Source of the DNA: Lutibacter flavus
GTDB lineage: Bacteria > Bacteroidota > Bacteroidia > Flavobacteriales > Flavobacteriaceae
Assembly (NCBI GenBank): GCA_945903795.1
Contig: CAMDPE010000002.1
Location: 1 to 42,913 of the forward strand
Direction: 5' to 3'
DNA: 42,913 bases
The translations under genes and the position numbers were made by a program. Below are positions 17,097 to 27,277 of the stretch, one piece after another; positions within the stretch are counted from its first letter, which is position 1; each line of letters opens with the position of its first letter. Below the pieces are notes generated by a model that saw only the letters and a list, made by a program, of their open reading frames with translations, was not told where the DNA came from and did not search any database.

Positions 17097-18926
17097 ATGT
17101 TAGAGTTAGCAGGAATCATTGTTTTAGGAATTATTGCGCAATGGGTAGCCTGGAAATCAAAAACTCCTGCAATTTTGCCATTAATTTTAATCGGGCTATT
17201 TGTTGGACCAGTTTCTACCTTAATTTCTGCTGATGGCACAAAATGGCTGGAGCCTGTTTGGAATGGAACGGAAGGCTTATTTCCCGGTGAACGCTTATTT
17301 AATTTTGTGTCTTTGGCTATAAGCATTATACTTTTTGAAGGCGGTTTGACGTTAAAAAGAGAAGAAATTTTAAATGTGGGTCCAGCCATTCTTAAACTTA
17401 TTACATTAGGCTCAGTGGTTACTTTTTTTGGAGCAGGTTTGGCTGTTCATTTTATTTTTAATTTGAGCTGGGAAATTTCATTTTTGTTTTCCGCTTTAAT
17501 TATTGTAACAGGACCAACAGTTATTGCACCAATTTTGCGAAATATTCCCTTGAAAAAAGATGTTTCTACCGTATTAAAATGGGAAGGTATTTTAATTGAT
17601 CCAATTGGGGCGTTGGTTGCTGTATTAATTTTTGAATTTATTAGAGTTGGAGAAGGGTATAATTATACCACTGAAGCTTTAATTGAGTTTGGGAAAATAG
17701 TGGTTGTTGGATTTTCAATTGGTGTTGCAGCTGCTTATGCCTTATATTATTCCATCAAAAAAAAATTAATTCCGCATTATTTATTAAACGTTTCTTCTTT
17801 GGCTATGGTACTTGCCGTTTTTGTGCTGGCCGATTTGTTCGCCCATGAATCGGGTTTATTAACCGTAGTTATTATGGGTATGGTTCTTGGAAATATGAAA
17901 GTAGAAGGGTTAAAGGAAATTCTTTATTTCAAAGAATCTTTAAGTGTTTTGTTGGTTTCCATATTGTTTATATTGTTGTCAGCAAATATGAATATTGATG
18001 ATATGATGTTGCTTTACAGATGGGAAACTTTACTGTTATTTGGCATAGTGGTTTTTATTTTAAGGCCATTAGCTGTTTTTTTAAGCACATCACATTCCGG
18101 ATTAAGTTTCAATGAAAAATTATTTATAAGTTGGGTTGGCCCACGAGGTATTGTGGCTGCAGGGATTGCCTCATTATTTGGGTTGAAACTTTCTATGCAG
18201 GGAGAGCCAGATGCAGAATATATAACGCCATTGGTGTTTATGATTGTTTTGGGAACGGTTTTGTTAAATGCCACCACTGCTCGTTTGTTTGCTAAAATTA
18301 CCGGTGTATTTTTAAAATCTTCTGACGGAATTATCATCTTTGGAGCATCAAATTTTGCGCGCTTAATTGCTGGTTATCTAAAAGAAAACGAACGAAGAGT
18401 GGTTTTAATTGATAACAATGTCGAAAATATTGAAAGGGCAAAATTGTTGGGGCTGGAAGCAATTCAAGGCAATGTTTATTCAGATGAATTATTGGAAGAT
18501 GTTGAATTAAATGATATTGGATATTTACTTGCCTTAACTGGAAGTCCAGTCATTAATGAATATGCAATTAATAAATTTTCGGAAATGTTTGGAGAAAATG
18601 GTGCTTTTAGAATTGTTTCTACTGATGAAATGACAGAAGGAGCAAAAGAAGGTGACCAAATGACTAAAGCACACTTATTTACCCATAAAGATGATTATCT
18701 TAATTTGAGTGAAGTTGTGCGTGATTTTCCATTTGTGAATGAAGTGCCAATTACTTCAAAACAACAATACGATAATTTATTACTTGAAATAAATCACGAA
18801 ACACATGCAATTCCGCTATTTTTAAAAGACAATACCGATTTTATTCATATTATTTCTTCTTTACCTAAAACATTCAATATAGAAAAAGGAAATGTTTTAA
18901 TGTATGTTGGTAAAACTATTGTGTAA
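17097..18926 (+). CDS. CPA1-type cation:proton antiporter with C-terminal TrkA-N domain
   Basis: 12-13 TM-like segments, 'FEGGLTLKREEI', 'TGPTVIAPILR', 'WEGILIDPIGA', 'WVGPRGIVAAGIASLF', then the Rossmann segment 'IIIFGASNFARLIAGYL...VVLIDNN'. Confidence 0.92.
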   Translation: MLELAGIIVLGIIAQWVAWKSKTPAILPLILIGLFVGPVSTLISADGTKWLEPVWNGTEGLFPGERLFNFVSLAISIILFEGGLTLKREEILNVGPAILKLITLGSVVTFFGAGLAVHFIFNLSWEISFLFSALIIVTGPTVIAPILRNIPLKKDVSTVLKWEGILIDPIGALVAVLIFEFIRVGEGYNYTTEALIEFGKIVVVGFSIGVAAAYALYYSIKKKLIPHYLLNVSSLAMVLAVFVLADLFAHESGLLTVVIMGMVLGNMKVEGLKEILYFKESLSVLLVSILFILLSANMNIDDMMLLYRWETLLLFGIVVFILRPLAVFLSTSHSGLSFNEKLFISWVGPRGIVAAGIASLFGLKLSMQGEPDAEYITPLVFMIVLGTVLLNATTARLFAKITGVFLKSSDGIIIFGASNFARLIAGYLKENERRVVLIDNNVENIERAKLLGLEAIQGNVYSDELLEDVELNDIGYLLALTGSPVINEYAINKFSEMFGENGAFRIVSTDEMTEGAKEGDQMTKAHLFTHKDDYLNLSEVVRDFPFVNEVPITSKQQYDNLLLEINHETHAIPLFLKDNTDFIHIISSLPKTFNIEKGNVLMYVGKTIV

Positions 18927-19025
18927 AATGGTAATGTATTTATAATATTAACAAAACCATTTAATAACAACAACTCACGTAATTGCACCTATAAATTATT
19001 CAATTTTGAATATAATTTCTGATAG

Positions 19026-19889
19026 GTGGATTCTAGCAAGAAGAAAAAAATTATAGAGGTTGTTGTTATTTCAGATATACATTTAGGAACTTACGGTTGT
19101 CACGCCAAAGAACTTTTAAAATACTTAAAAAGCATCAATCCACAAACGATTATTTTAAATGGCGACATTATTGATATTTGGCAATTCAGCAAACGCTATT
19201 GGCCAAAATCTCATATGAAAGTCTTGAAATATTTGATGGGCTGGATTTCTGAAGGAAAAGAAATTTACTACATTACTGGTAATCACGATGAAATGTTCCG
19301 AAAATTTGTTGATTTTAAAATGGGCAAATTCTCCATAAAAAACAAAGTTGTATTAGAGTTAGATGGACAAAAAGTCTGGTTTTTTCACGGCGATGTTTTT
19401 GATATTTCCATAAAACACTCTAAATGGCTTGCAAAATTGGGCGCTATTGGTTACGATTTTCTAATTCTTATCAACAGAGCCGTTAATAATATCAGTCATT
19501 TTTTTGGAAAAGAAAAAGTTTCCTTGTCAAAAAAAATTAAGGATAGTGTTAAATCAGCCATTAAGTTTATCAATAATTTTGAAGAAACGGTCACAACAAT
19601 TGCCATAGACAACCAATTTGATTATGTGGTTTGCGGTCACATTCACCAACCAATAATTAAAGATTTTACCACCAATAATGGAAGCGTTACTTATTTGAAT
19701 TCAGGCGATTGGGTAGAGAATTTAACAGCTTTGGAATATAACAACAAGCAGTGGAGCATCTATAAATATGAAGACTTTCATTACCAAAAAGAGGAAATTG
19801 AGGATGATTTAGCGGTGGTGGATTCCATTGACCAAACGGCAAAGGAATTGTTTGGCCAATTAATGGCGGACTTTAATTTTAAGTTTTAA
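19026..19889 (+). CDS. LpxH-like metallophosphoesterase (UDP-2,3-diacylglucosamine diphosphatase family)
   Basis: GTG start; 'VVISDIHLGTYGC', 'LNGDIIDIW', 'ITGNHDE', 'FFHGDVFD', 'VCGHIHQP'. Confidence 0.9.
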   Translation: MDSSKKKKIIEVVVISDIHLGTYGCHAKELLKYLKSINPQTIILNGDIIDIWQFSKRYWPKSHMKVLKYLMGWISEGKEIYYITGNHDEMFRKFVDFKMGKFSIKNKVVLELDGQKVWFFHGDVFDISIKHSKWLAKLGAIGYDFLILINRAVNNISHFFGKEKVSLSKKIKDSVKSAIKFINNFEETVTTIAIDNQFDYVVCGHIHQPIIKDFTTNNGSVTYLNSGDWVENLTALEYNNKQWSIYKYEDFHYQKEEIEDDLAVVDSIDQTAKELFGQLMADFNFKF

Positions 19890-20151
19890 TGAAACGAGCA
19901 TAACAAATTTTGATGAATGAAGTATTGATTAATGGCGAACAGCAGCTGTTACCTCTAAAAAATAAAATTTAATCAGATGAAACGAGCATAACAAATTTTG
20001 ATACGCAGTAGAATGATTAATGGCAAACTGCATCTGTACCAATAAAAAATAAAATATAAACAGATGAAACGAGCATAACAAATTTTGATACACAGTAGAA
20101 TGATTAATGGCGAACTGCATCTGTACCAATAAAAAATAAAAATATAAACAG
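19889..20151 (+). repeat. Three tandem ~88-bp units (88/87/88 nt), each starting ATGAAACGAGCATAACAAATTTTGAT
   Basis: Direct reading: unit starts at 19889, 19977 and 20064; the next gene's ATGAAA starts at 20152. Units 2 and 3 are nearly identical, unit 1 is diverged. Confidence 0.95.
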
Positions 20152-21171
20152 ATGAAAATATTATATGCCATTCAGGGAACCGGGAACGGACATTTAAGCA
20201 GGGCAAAAGACATAATTCCGGCACTCTTAAAACGTGCTCAGGTTGATATTTTAATCAGCGGTACGCAAGCCGAAATTGTTTTGCCTTACGACGTCGATTA
20301 TGTTTATAAAGGCCTGAGTTTTTATTTTGGCAAAAACGGCGGAATTGATTTTATGAAGACATTTAAAAGAAATTCTATCGTAAGCGTCATTAAAGAAATT
20401 ATCAGCTGTCCGGTTAAAGATTACGATTTGGTGATCAATGATTTTGAGCCAATAACTGCTTGGGCCTGTTATTTTAAAGGCGTAAAATGTATTTCTTTAA
20501 GCCACCAAAGTGCTTTATATACTGATAATGTTCCAAGGCCTTCGTTTACAGATTTAATAGGTAGTTTTATGATAAAAAACTACGCAAGGTGTGCGCTTAA
20601 TTATGGTTTTCATTTTAAAAAATATAATGATAAAGTCTATACGCCAATTATAAGAAGTGATATCAGGTTGTTAAAACGAACTGTAAAAGACCATTACACC
20701 GTTTATTTACCTGCTTATTCCGATGAAAAAATCATCGAAGTGCTGTCAAAAATCAAAGGTGTTAAATGGAAGGTGTTTTCTAAAGAAGCACAAATTTATT
20801 ATCAGAAAAAGAATGTTTATGTGAAGCCGATCAACGGCAAAAAATTCGAAAAAAGTTTGGCATCGTGCAAAGGAGTTTTGTGTGGCGCAGGATTTGAAAC
20901 GCCGGCTGAAGCCATTTTTTTAAAAAAGAAATTGATGGTCATTCCCATGAAAAATCAATACGAGCAACATTTTAACGCCACAGCTTTGTCGGATTTGGGG
21001 GTTCCTGTGTTGAGATCTTTAAAAAAGAAGCACATTCCCGAAATTGAAAATTGGATTAAAAGCACAAGTCTTGTTGAACTGCAATTTCCAAACGAAACAC
21101 AGCAAATCATTGACACTATTTTATTCGATTTTATTGCCGACGAAATTAGGCTGTTATCTAAAGTTATTTAG
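20152..21171 (+). CDS. MurG-like / CHP00661-type glycosyltransferase
   Basis: 'MKILYAIQGTGNGHLSRAKDIIPAL' N-terminus; 'CGAGFETPAEAIFLKKKLMVIPMKNQYEQHFNA' donor-site region. Confidence 0.88.
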   Translation: MKILYAIQGTGNGHLSRAKDIIPALLKRAQVDILISGTQAEIVLPYDVDYVYKGLSFYFGKNGGIDFMKTFKRNSIVSVIKEIISCPVKDYDLVINDFEPITAWACYFKGVKCISLSHQSALYTDNVPRPSFTDLIGSFMIKNYARCALNYGFHFKKYNDKVYTPIIRSDIRLLKRTVKDHYTVYLPAYSDEKIIEVLSKIKGVKWKVFSKEAQIYYQKKNVYVKPINGKKFEKSLASCKGVLCGAGFETPAEAIFLKKKLMVIPMKNQYEQHFNATALSDLGVPVLRSLKKKHIPEIENWIKSTSLVELQFPNETQQIIDTILFDFIADEIRLLSKVI

Positions 21172-21490
21172 CGTTTTTCCAGTATCTGGGATTGGTTTCT
21201 TCGGTTTTTTGGTTCCAATAATCATGGGTAACTTTTCTGCCATCAGCAGTTTTTAGTCTGCGTTGAAAAACCCAAACGGTCGGGTTAAAAGTCATATCGG
21301 TTACGCCAACCGTGTACAGTTGCGGATCGCCTTCCGTTTTTATTTTGTCTTCTTCAATAACAACTTCAAAGCCGTTTACTTCCATCAGATTTTTTAAAAA
21401 ATCCCTACGGTTTTCATCCACACCTTTTTCAACAAAAGTAACTCTTGTTTCGCCAATGCTTCCAAATAAATGATTTCCTCCAAGTCCCAT
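21164..21490 (-). CDS. Small protein of unknown function, last gene of the nuo operon
   Basis: 108 aa ORF with plausible start, 6 nt after the nuoN stop, same strand. Confidence 0.65.
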   Translation of the reverse strand: MGLGGNHLFGSIGETRVTFVEKGVDENRRDFLKNLMEVNGFEVVIEEDKIKTEGDPQLYTVGVTDMTFNPTVWVFQRRLKTADGRKVTHDYWNQKTEETNPRYWKNAK

Positions 21491-21496
21491 AGTATA

Positions 21497-22927
21497 TTAA
21501 TTTAAAAATGTATTGCTGATTGAAAATATATAATCATAAAGCGGGCTGTAAACCCCAGCCACTAAAATACCGATGGCAGCCAAAATCAATCCCAAGCGCA
21601 TATAAAACGGACTTTTGAAATAGGGAATTGCCTGATCGCTTTGTCTTAAAAACATAGCCCTCACCACCAATAAATAATAGTACAATGAAATGGTGGCATT
21701 TACTACCGCAATAAATACCAGGATGTAATAACCCTGACTCGCGGCCGCGGTATATAAAAAGAATTTACCGAAGAAACCCGCCAATGGCGGAATACCTGCC
21801 AATGAAAATAACGCCAGCATCATTAACAAACTTAATTTCGGATTGGTTCTGTAAAGGCCTTCATAATCGTTGATGTTTTCCTTGTCTGAAGCAGATGAAA
21901 CTGCCTGTACAACACCAAAAGCACCCAAGTTTGAGAAGATATAAACAGCCACAAAATAAACGATGGTAGTGGTTCCCAATTGGTCAACAGACATTAAGCC
22001 CAATAATATAAAACCAGCCTGTGCAATGGATGAATAGGCCAAGAATCGTTTCAAGTTTTGTTGTCTGATCGCAAATAAGTTACCAATAAACATGGTGGCA
22101 ATAATCACGATATAAATTATTTTGTTCCAAACCGGCATTAAAGGTTTAAATACCGTGAATAAAAGTATCATTAAAATAACAACAGCGGCTCCTTTTGAAA
22201 TAACCGACAAATAGGAAGCAACATTAATAGGTGCGCCTTCATAAACATCTGCAGTCCAAAAATGAAATGGCGCCAAAGAAATTTTAAATGCCAAGCCCGA
22301 AAAGAAAAAGATGAATCCTAAAATAGCCAAATTAGAGCTTGCTAAAATTTCAGCCATCGATTCAAAATAAATAGTTCCTGTAGTGGCATACAATAATGAA
22401 ATGCCAAATAACGCAGCGCCGGAAGCCAATGCCGATGATAAAATATATTTAACGGCACCTTCAGCAGAAATCCTTTTATAAGTATCGTAAGCAACCAAAG
22501 CGGCAACAGGAAGCGTTGTCAATTCCAGACCGATATAAAACATTAAAAAATCACCTGCGGAAATCATAAAATAAGTTCCGAGCAAGGATGAAATGATAAG
22601 TATAAAAAATTCCGTTGCTTTATTTTCGTCAACAACTTTTTCTTTAAGCCAGTCGGCCGATTGTAATAATAAAATTAAAACGCCCAAACTTAAGGTTGTT
22701 TTAAAGAAATACAACAGCGCATTTGTTCTAAACATGCCGCCAAATAATTCGCCCGATTCCAAAGGTAAAAAACCAAGAACGGTATTGATGGCCAATAAAA
22801 TGAGCGCAAATGGAATTACGGCTGCTTTTTGTTTTTTGTTAGAAAATATTTCTAATATGATTAGCAATAATAAAATGGCCAATAATCCTATTTCCGAGCG
22901 CATTAGTAGAAAACTTTCTAAATTCAT
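21497..22927 (-). CDS. nuoN: NADH-quinone oxidoreductase subunit N
   Basis: Mrp-type TM protein: 'FYIGLELTTLPVAALVAY', 'FKISLAPFHFWTADVYEGAPINVASYLSV', 'FSLAGIPPLAGFFGK'. Confidence 0.95.
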   Translation of the reverse strand: MNLESFLLMRSEIGLLAILLLLIILEIFSNKKQKAAVIPFALILLAINTVLGFLPLESGELFGGMFRTNALLYFFKTTLSLGVLILLLQSADWLKEKVVDENKATEFFILIISSLLGTYFMISAGDFLMFYIGLELTTLPVAALVAYDTYKRISAEGAVKYILSSALASGAALFGISLLYATTGTIYFESMAEILASSNLAILGFIFFFSGLAFKISLAPFHFWTADVYEGAPINVASYLSVISKGAAVVILMILLFTVFKPLMPVWNKIIYIVIIATMFIGNLFAIRQQNLKRFLAYSSIAQAGFILLGLMSVDQLGTTTIVYFVAVYIFSNLGAFGVVQAVSSASDKENINDYEGLYRTNPKLSLLMMLALFSLAGIPPLAGFFGKFFLYTAAASQGYYILVFIAVVNATISLYYYLLVVRAMFLRQSDQAIPYFKSPFYMRLGLILAAIGILVAGVYSPLYDYIFSISNTFLN

Positions 22928-22939
22928 CTTATTTAATTT

Positions 22940-24430
22940 TTATAATAATCGTTCAAGAAAAGGTTGAATACTTTCTTTTAACATTTCACTTAAGCCCAGT
23001 GGCAAAACACCAATCATAATAACTGGTATCAGCAACAAGATCAATCCGGTTTTTTCAAACCAGGTTGCTTTAGGCAAATCTTTATATTCCTCATTTGATA
23101 AAGGTCCCATCATAATTTTGCCAACCATTCTTAAAATATAAACAGACGTTACCACAATGGAAGAAACAACCACAATGGTCAGTATTCTGTGAAATAAATC
23201 GGGGTGTTGAAATGCGCCCACAAAAATGGTCATTTCAGCCACAAAACCGCTGAAGCCAGGCAATCCTAAATAAGCCAAACCGGTAATTACATAGATGGCG
23301 CCTATAAAAGGCAATATTTTCATAATACCGCCCAATTTTTCAATTTCCCGGGTATGGGTTCTTCCGTAAACCATTCCGATTAAAGCAAAGAACATGGCCG
23401 TTAACAATCCGTGTGACAAAGATTGGATGATAGCTCCTGTCCAAGCGGTTCTGTTAAACATTAATAAGGCGAATAGAACCAAAGATAAGTGGCTTACGGA
23501 TGCGTAAGCATTCACGTATTTTAAATCTTTTTGCATAATGGCAGCGAAAGCTCCGTAAATAACTCCGAAAGCGGACAACACCAAGAAAAAGTCGGACCAG
23601 TTTAAAGCGCCTACAGGTAATAAATACATCGCAATTCTAAATACACCATAACCTCCCAGTTTCATCAGCACACCTGCGTGTAACATGGAAACGGCAGTTG
23701 GCGCGGAAGCGTGACCCGAAGGTGACCAGGTATGAAATGGAAATAAGGCTCCGATTACCGCAAAACCTATAAATGTCAATGGATAAAATATGTTTTGTGC
23801 GGCTACAGGAATATTTACCTGCGCTATTTCAAAAATATTAAAAGTTAACGGACCGCCATCGGCATTTGAATTGAAATAAATTCCCAAAATTCCTACGGAT
23901 AAAACGGCAGAAGCTCCCATCAACATCAACGTCAATTTCATGGCCGAATTCTCTTTTGGTCCGGAACCCCAAATACCAATCAGCAGATACATTGGAATCA
24001 CGGCGATTTCATAAAACACGAACATGGTAAACAAGTCGGTTGAAATAAAGAATCCGAAAACACCGGATGACAACGCGATCAGCGATATAAAAAATTCCTT
24101 AGGCAAATCATCTATTTTCCAGGAAATAAACACACCGGCCAACAGCACAACTGCGGTTAAGGCAATCATCACTACCGAAATGGCATCGACACCAATGCTA
24201 TAATGAATATTAAAAGTTTCGTACCAAACAACATCTTTGGTAAAAACCATAATGTTGGTATTTACAGCACGCTCTTTTATATAAGCAAATATTAAGTTTA
24301 TGGACATGGCAAACTGAATTCCCATTCCCACTACCGATATCAATCTTGCTTGTTTTAAATCCTTAGCAAAAAATGTTAAAGCCAAAACAATTAAAATCGG
24401 TACTATTACAAAAAGTGATAAAATATCCAT
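22940..24430 (-). CDS. nuoM: NADH-quinone oxidoreductase subunit M
   Basis: 'FYEIAVIPMYLLIGIWG', 'FPFHTWSPSGHASAPTAVSMLHAGVLMKLGGYG', 'LPGFSGFVAE'. Confidence 0.96.
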   Translation of the reverse strand: MDILSLFVIVPILIVLALTFFAKDLKQARLISVVGMGIQFAMSINLIFAYIKERAVNTNIMVFTKDVVWYETFNIHYSIGVDAISVVMIALTAVVLLAGVFISWKIDDLPKEFFISLIALSSGVFGFFISTDLFTMFVFYEIAVIPMYLLIGIWGSGPKENSAMKLTLMLMGASAVLSVGILGIYFNSNADGGPLTFNIFEIAQVNIPVAAQNIFYPLTFIGFAVIGALFPFHTWSPSGHASAPTAVSMLHAGVLMKLGGYGVFRIAMYLLPVGALNWSDFFLVLSAFGVIYGAFAAIMQKDLKYVNAYASVSHLSLVLFALLMFNRTAWTGAIIQSLSHGLLTAMFFALIGMVYGRTHTREIEKLGGIMKILPFIGAIYVITGLAYLGLPGFSGFVAEMTIFVGAFQHPDLFHRILTIVVVSSIVVTSVYILRMVGKIMMGPLSNEEYKDLPKATWFEKTGLILLLIPVIMIGVLPLGLSEMLKESIQPFLERLL

Positions 24431-24439
24431 TGTATTAAA

Positions 24440-26359
24440 TTAATTTATCCATATATAAAAAACAACCATTGCAATCACAACAATACCGCCAACAAATGAC
24501 ATGGCATAATCCTGTAATTTACCCGATTGCATTCCCTTAATTTTATTAGAAACGGAAACAGTCACATTTCCGATGCCAATCATTGAACTGTCCACAACAT
24601 TTTTATCGAACCAAGAAGCAGAGAAAGCCACAACTCCAAAAAGTATTTTCTTGGTGACGAAGATGTACAATTCGTCGAAATAAAGTTTGTTGTAAATCCA
24701 CTTATAAATGAAGCCAAAAGCATTTGCAAATCTTTCAGGCAAATCACTTGGTTTTTTATAGAAAATAAACGCGATGATAATGCCGATAATTCCTACGGAT
24801 GATGCGATTGCGGCCAAAGGCAGATTTAAATGCGCTTCAAAAGGCATTAAGTCTGCAGTCACAAATTGGCTAAAAGGAATGTACCCGGCGAAAATACTCA
24901 TAAATGCTAAAAATACAAGCGGAATTGTCATTGAAAGCGGAGATTCATGCGGTGTGTGTTTGTATTTTCGGTCTTCACCCCAAAATATGTTAAAATACAA
25001 TCTGAACATATAAAATGCGGTCAACCCTGCCACTAAAACACTGCTGTAATAGATTAATTTATTGCTTTCAAAAGCGGCAACCAATATTTCATCTTTACTG
25101 AAGAACCCTGCAAATCCGGGGAATCCTGCAATCGAAAGTGCTGCAATTAAAAAAGTGATGTGCGTCACGGGCATATACTTTCGTAAGCCGCCCATATCTT
25201 GCATATAATTGCTGTGGACTGCGTGAATCACAGAACCGGCACCTAAGAACAACAAGGCTTTAAACATCGCGTGCGTAAACAAATGGAACATAGAAGCCAT
25301 ATAACCCAATCCTTCGTGTCCTTCGTATTTTGAAACGCCCAAAGCCAACATCATATAACCAATTTGTGACATGGTTGAAAATGCCAATACGCGTTTTATA
25401 TCTGTTTGGGTAACGGCAATCAATGCGGCAACCAAGGAAGAAATAGCACCTACATAAGCAACGACTTGCAGTGCAAATCCGTCTTCCACAAAATAGTAGG
25501 CAGGAAATAACCGAGCCACTAAATAAACACCGGCAACAACCATCGTTGCTGCGTGAATTAAGGCAGAAACAGGCGTTGGGCCTTCCATCGCATCCGGCAA
25601 CCAAATATGAAAAGGAAGCATCGCCGATTTACCGACACCACCCATATAAATTAAAATCAGGCCCCAAGTGAAAACCGACAATCCCATAAAGGAAGCGGAA
25701 GCTCCCCAGCCCGCAATTAACATTCCGTCTAAACTTGTTAAATCTTTAAAATCAAAAGTGCCAGTATAATAGCTGATCAAAAGGATTCCTATTAAAAAAC
25801 CTAAATCGGCAAAACGCGTTACAATAAATGCTTTTTTCGCGGCAGCCACTGCGGATGGTTTTGTGTAATAATAACCAATCAGCAAAAAAGAGGACGCCCC
25901 AACCAATTCCCAAAAAATATACATTTGGAACAAGTTTGTTGCCAGCACCAAACCAAGCATGGAAAAGCTGAACAAGGCTAAATAAGCAAAAAATCGGGTA
26001 TAACCGTCATCTCCGTGCATATAACCTCTGCTGTATAAATGAACCATAAAAGAAATGGTGGTCACCACAACCATCATCATTACGGAGATTGGGTCAATCA
26101 ATACGCCTAAATCAATGTGCAATTTATCGGTAAAGATGAGCCAGGTTTGTTTGTAAACAAAAGTTTGATAAACACCTTCTAATTTTCCGTCCATAAAATA
26201 ATGGTAAGCGGTATATAGCGACAATGCAATGGAGGTACCTAAACCCAACGACCCTAACCAACCCGAAATTGAAGCGGGTATTTTTTTGCTGAATAATCCT
26301 AAAATAACAAATAGTGCTAAAGGAATCAGAGGAATTAATATGGTGTAACTAAAATCCAT
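24440..26359 (-). CDS. nuoL: NADH-quinone oxidoreductase subunit L
   Basis: 639 aa; 'FWELVGASSFLLIGYYY', 'LPFHIWLPDAMEGPTPVSALIHAATMVVAGVYL', 'HLFTHAMFKALLFLGAGSVIHAVH'. Confidence 0.97.
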   Translation of the reverse strand: MDFSYTILIPLIPLALFVILGLFSKKIPASISGWLGSLGLGTSIALSLYTAYHYFMDGKLEGVYQTFVYKQTWLIFTDKLHIDLGVLIDPISVMMMVVVTTISFMVHLYSRGYMHGDDGYTRFFAYLALFSFSMLGLVLATNLFQMYIFWELVGASSFLLIGYYYTKPSAVAAAKKAFIVTRFADLGFLIGILLISYYTGTFDFKDLTSLDGMLIAGWGASASFMGLSVFTWGLILIYMGGVGKSAMLPFHIWLPDAMEGPTPVSALIHAATMVVAGVYLVARLFPAYYFVEDGFALQVVAYVGAISSLVAALIAVTQTDIKRVLAFSTMSQIGYMMLALGVSKYEGHEGLGYMASMFHLFTHAMFKALLFLGAGSVIHAVHSNYMQDMGGLRKYMPVTHITFLIAALSIAGFPGFAGFFSKDEILVAAFESNKLIYYSSVLVAGLTAFYMFRLYFNIFWGEDRKYKHTPHESPLSMTIPLVFLAFMSIFAGYIPFSQFVTADLMPFEAHLNLPLAAIASSVGIIGIIIAFIFYKKPSDLPERFANAFGFIYKWIYNKLYFDELYIFVTKKILFGVVAFSASWFDKNVVDSSMIGIGNVTVSVSNKIKGMQSGKLQDYAMSFVGGIVVIAMVVFYIWIN

Positions 26360-26386
26360 TTTTTATAATTTAAATTTTTTGTCTGT

Positions 26387-26704
26387 TTAATATTTCATTA
26401 TTTCTGTATCCTTCACTTCAACAGAGTAAATGATTCTGTACAAATTGATAATTATGGCAATGGCCAAAGCTGTTTCCGCAGCCGCTAAGGCAATAATAAA
26501 AATTGAAAACACAGCGCCTTGAAGTAAATCCGGGTACAAATAAGTGTTAATCAAAACAAAATTTACGGCTGAGGCGTTTAAAATCAATTCAACGGCCATC
26601 AATACTGTTATTAAGTTATCTCTTGTAAAAAACCCGTAAATTCCTATAAAAAACAAGATACTTGAAAGGGTTAAAATTTCGTAAATGCTAATTCCTGCAA
26701 TCAT
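26387..26704 (-). CDS. nuoK: NADH-quinone oxidoreductase subunit K
   Basis: 105 aa, 'MAVELILNASAVNFVLI', 'IIALAAAETALAIAIIINLYR'. Confidence 0.95.
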   Translation of the reverse strand: MIAGISIYEILTLSSILFFIGIYGFFTRDNLITVLMAVELILNASAVNFVLINTYLYPDLLQGAVFSIFIIALAAAETALAIAIIINLYRIIYSVEVKDTEIMKY

Positions 26705-26709
26705 CTTAA

Positions 26710-27273
26710 TTACTTATTTTCAGTTAATTTTTCACTTCCGTCTTCGGTCTTCGGACTTCCGTCTGCTACCAATTTTCTTCCTTTTGCAATGACTATAGAG
26801 CCAATCATAACGGCTACTAAAAGCACACTAATCACTTCAAACGGCAATATAAATCCGCCATCTTCATAACTCAATAAAATTCGGCCGATATCAGCCACTT
26901 CTATGGAAGAATAAGCAGTAGCGCTTGTTTCCGGGAATGGATAAGTTGAAATGGCCCAAAGGGTAACGGCCAAACCCGAAGCGCTTAAAGCGCCGGCAAT
27001 GAGTTTTTTCTTTAAAGCTGTTTTTTCCAATACTAATTCTACGTGATGAATAAGCATTACCGCGAAAATGAACAACACAATAATACCGCCTCCATAAACC
27101 GTGAGTTGAATAGCGGCTAAAAAGTTGTAATCAACTAAAAAATAAAGTCCGGCAATACCTATCAACACAAACAGCAAGTAAATAACTGCCCTTAAAATTT
27201 TTCTGCTGGTTACTGAAGCAACAGCGAATAAAATAATAACTGCTGCGAGTATATAAAATATAATTCTTTCCAT
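26710..27273 (-). CDS. nuoJ: NADH-quinone oxidoreductase subunit J
   Basis: 187 aa; 'LVDYNFLAAIQLTVYGGGIIVLFIFAVMLI'. Confidence 0.94.
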   Translation of the reverse strand: MERIIFYILAAVIILFAVASVTSRKILRAVIYLLFVLIGIAGLYFLVDYNFLAAIQLTVYGGGIIVLFIFAVMLIHHVELVLEKTALKKKLIAGALSASGLAVTLWAISTYPFPETSATAYSSIEVADIGRILLSYEDGGFILPFEVISVLLVAVMIGSIVIAKGRKLVADGSPKTEDGSEKLTENK

Positions 27274-27277
27274 AATA

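Noticed and set aside
19889-20151. CRISPR array
   Set aside because: Units are contiguous with no unique spacers and no cas genes nearby.
19929-20224. Two minus-strand ORFs with repeated peptide (LLVQMQFAINHST...)
   Set aside because: Translation of the ~88-bp tandem repeat; the periodicity reflects DNA repetition and no start signal was seen.
25260-25604. Cys-rich 114-aa ORF antisense/alternate frame in nuoL
   Set aside because: Same-strand alternate frame within conserved nuoL; Cys richness is a frame artefact.
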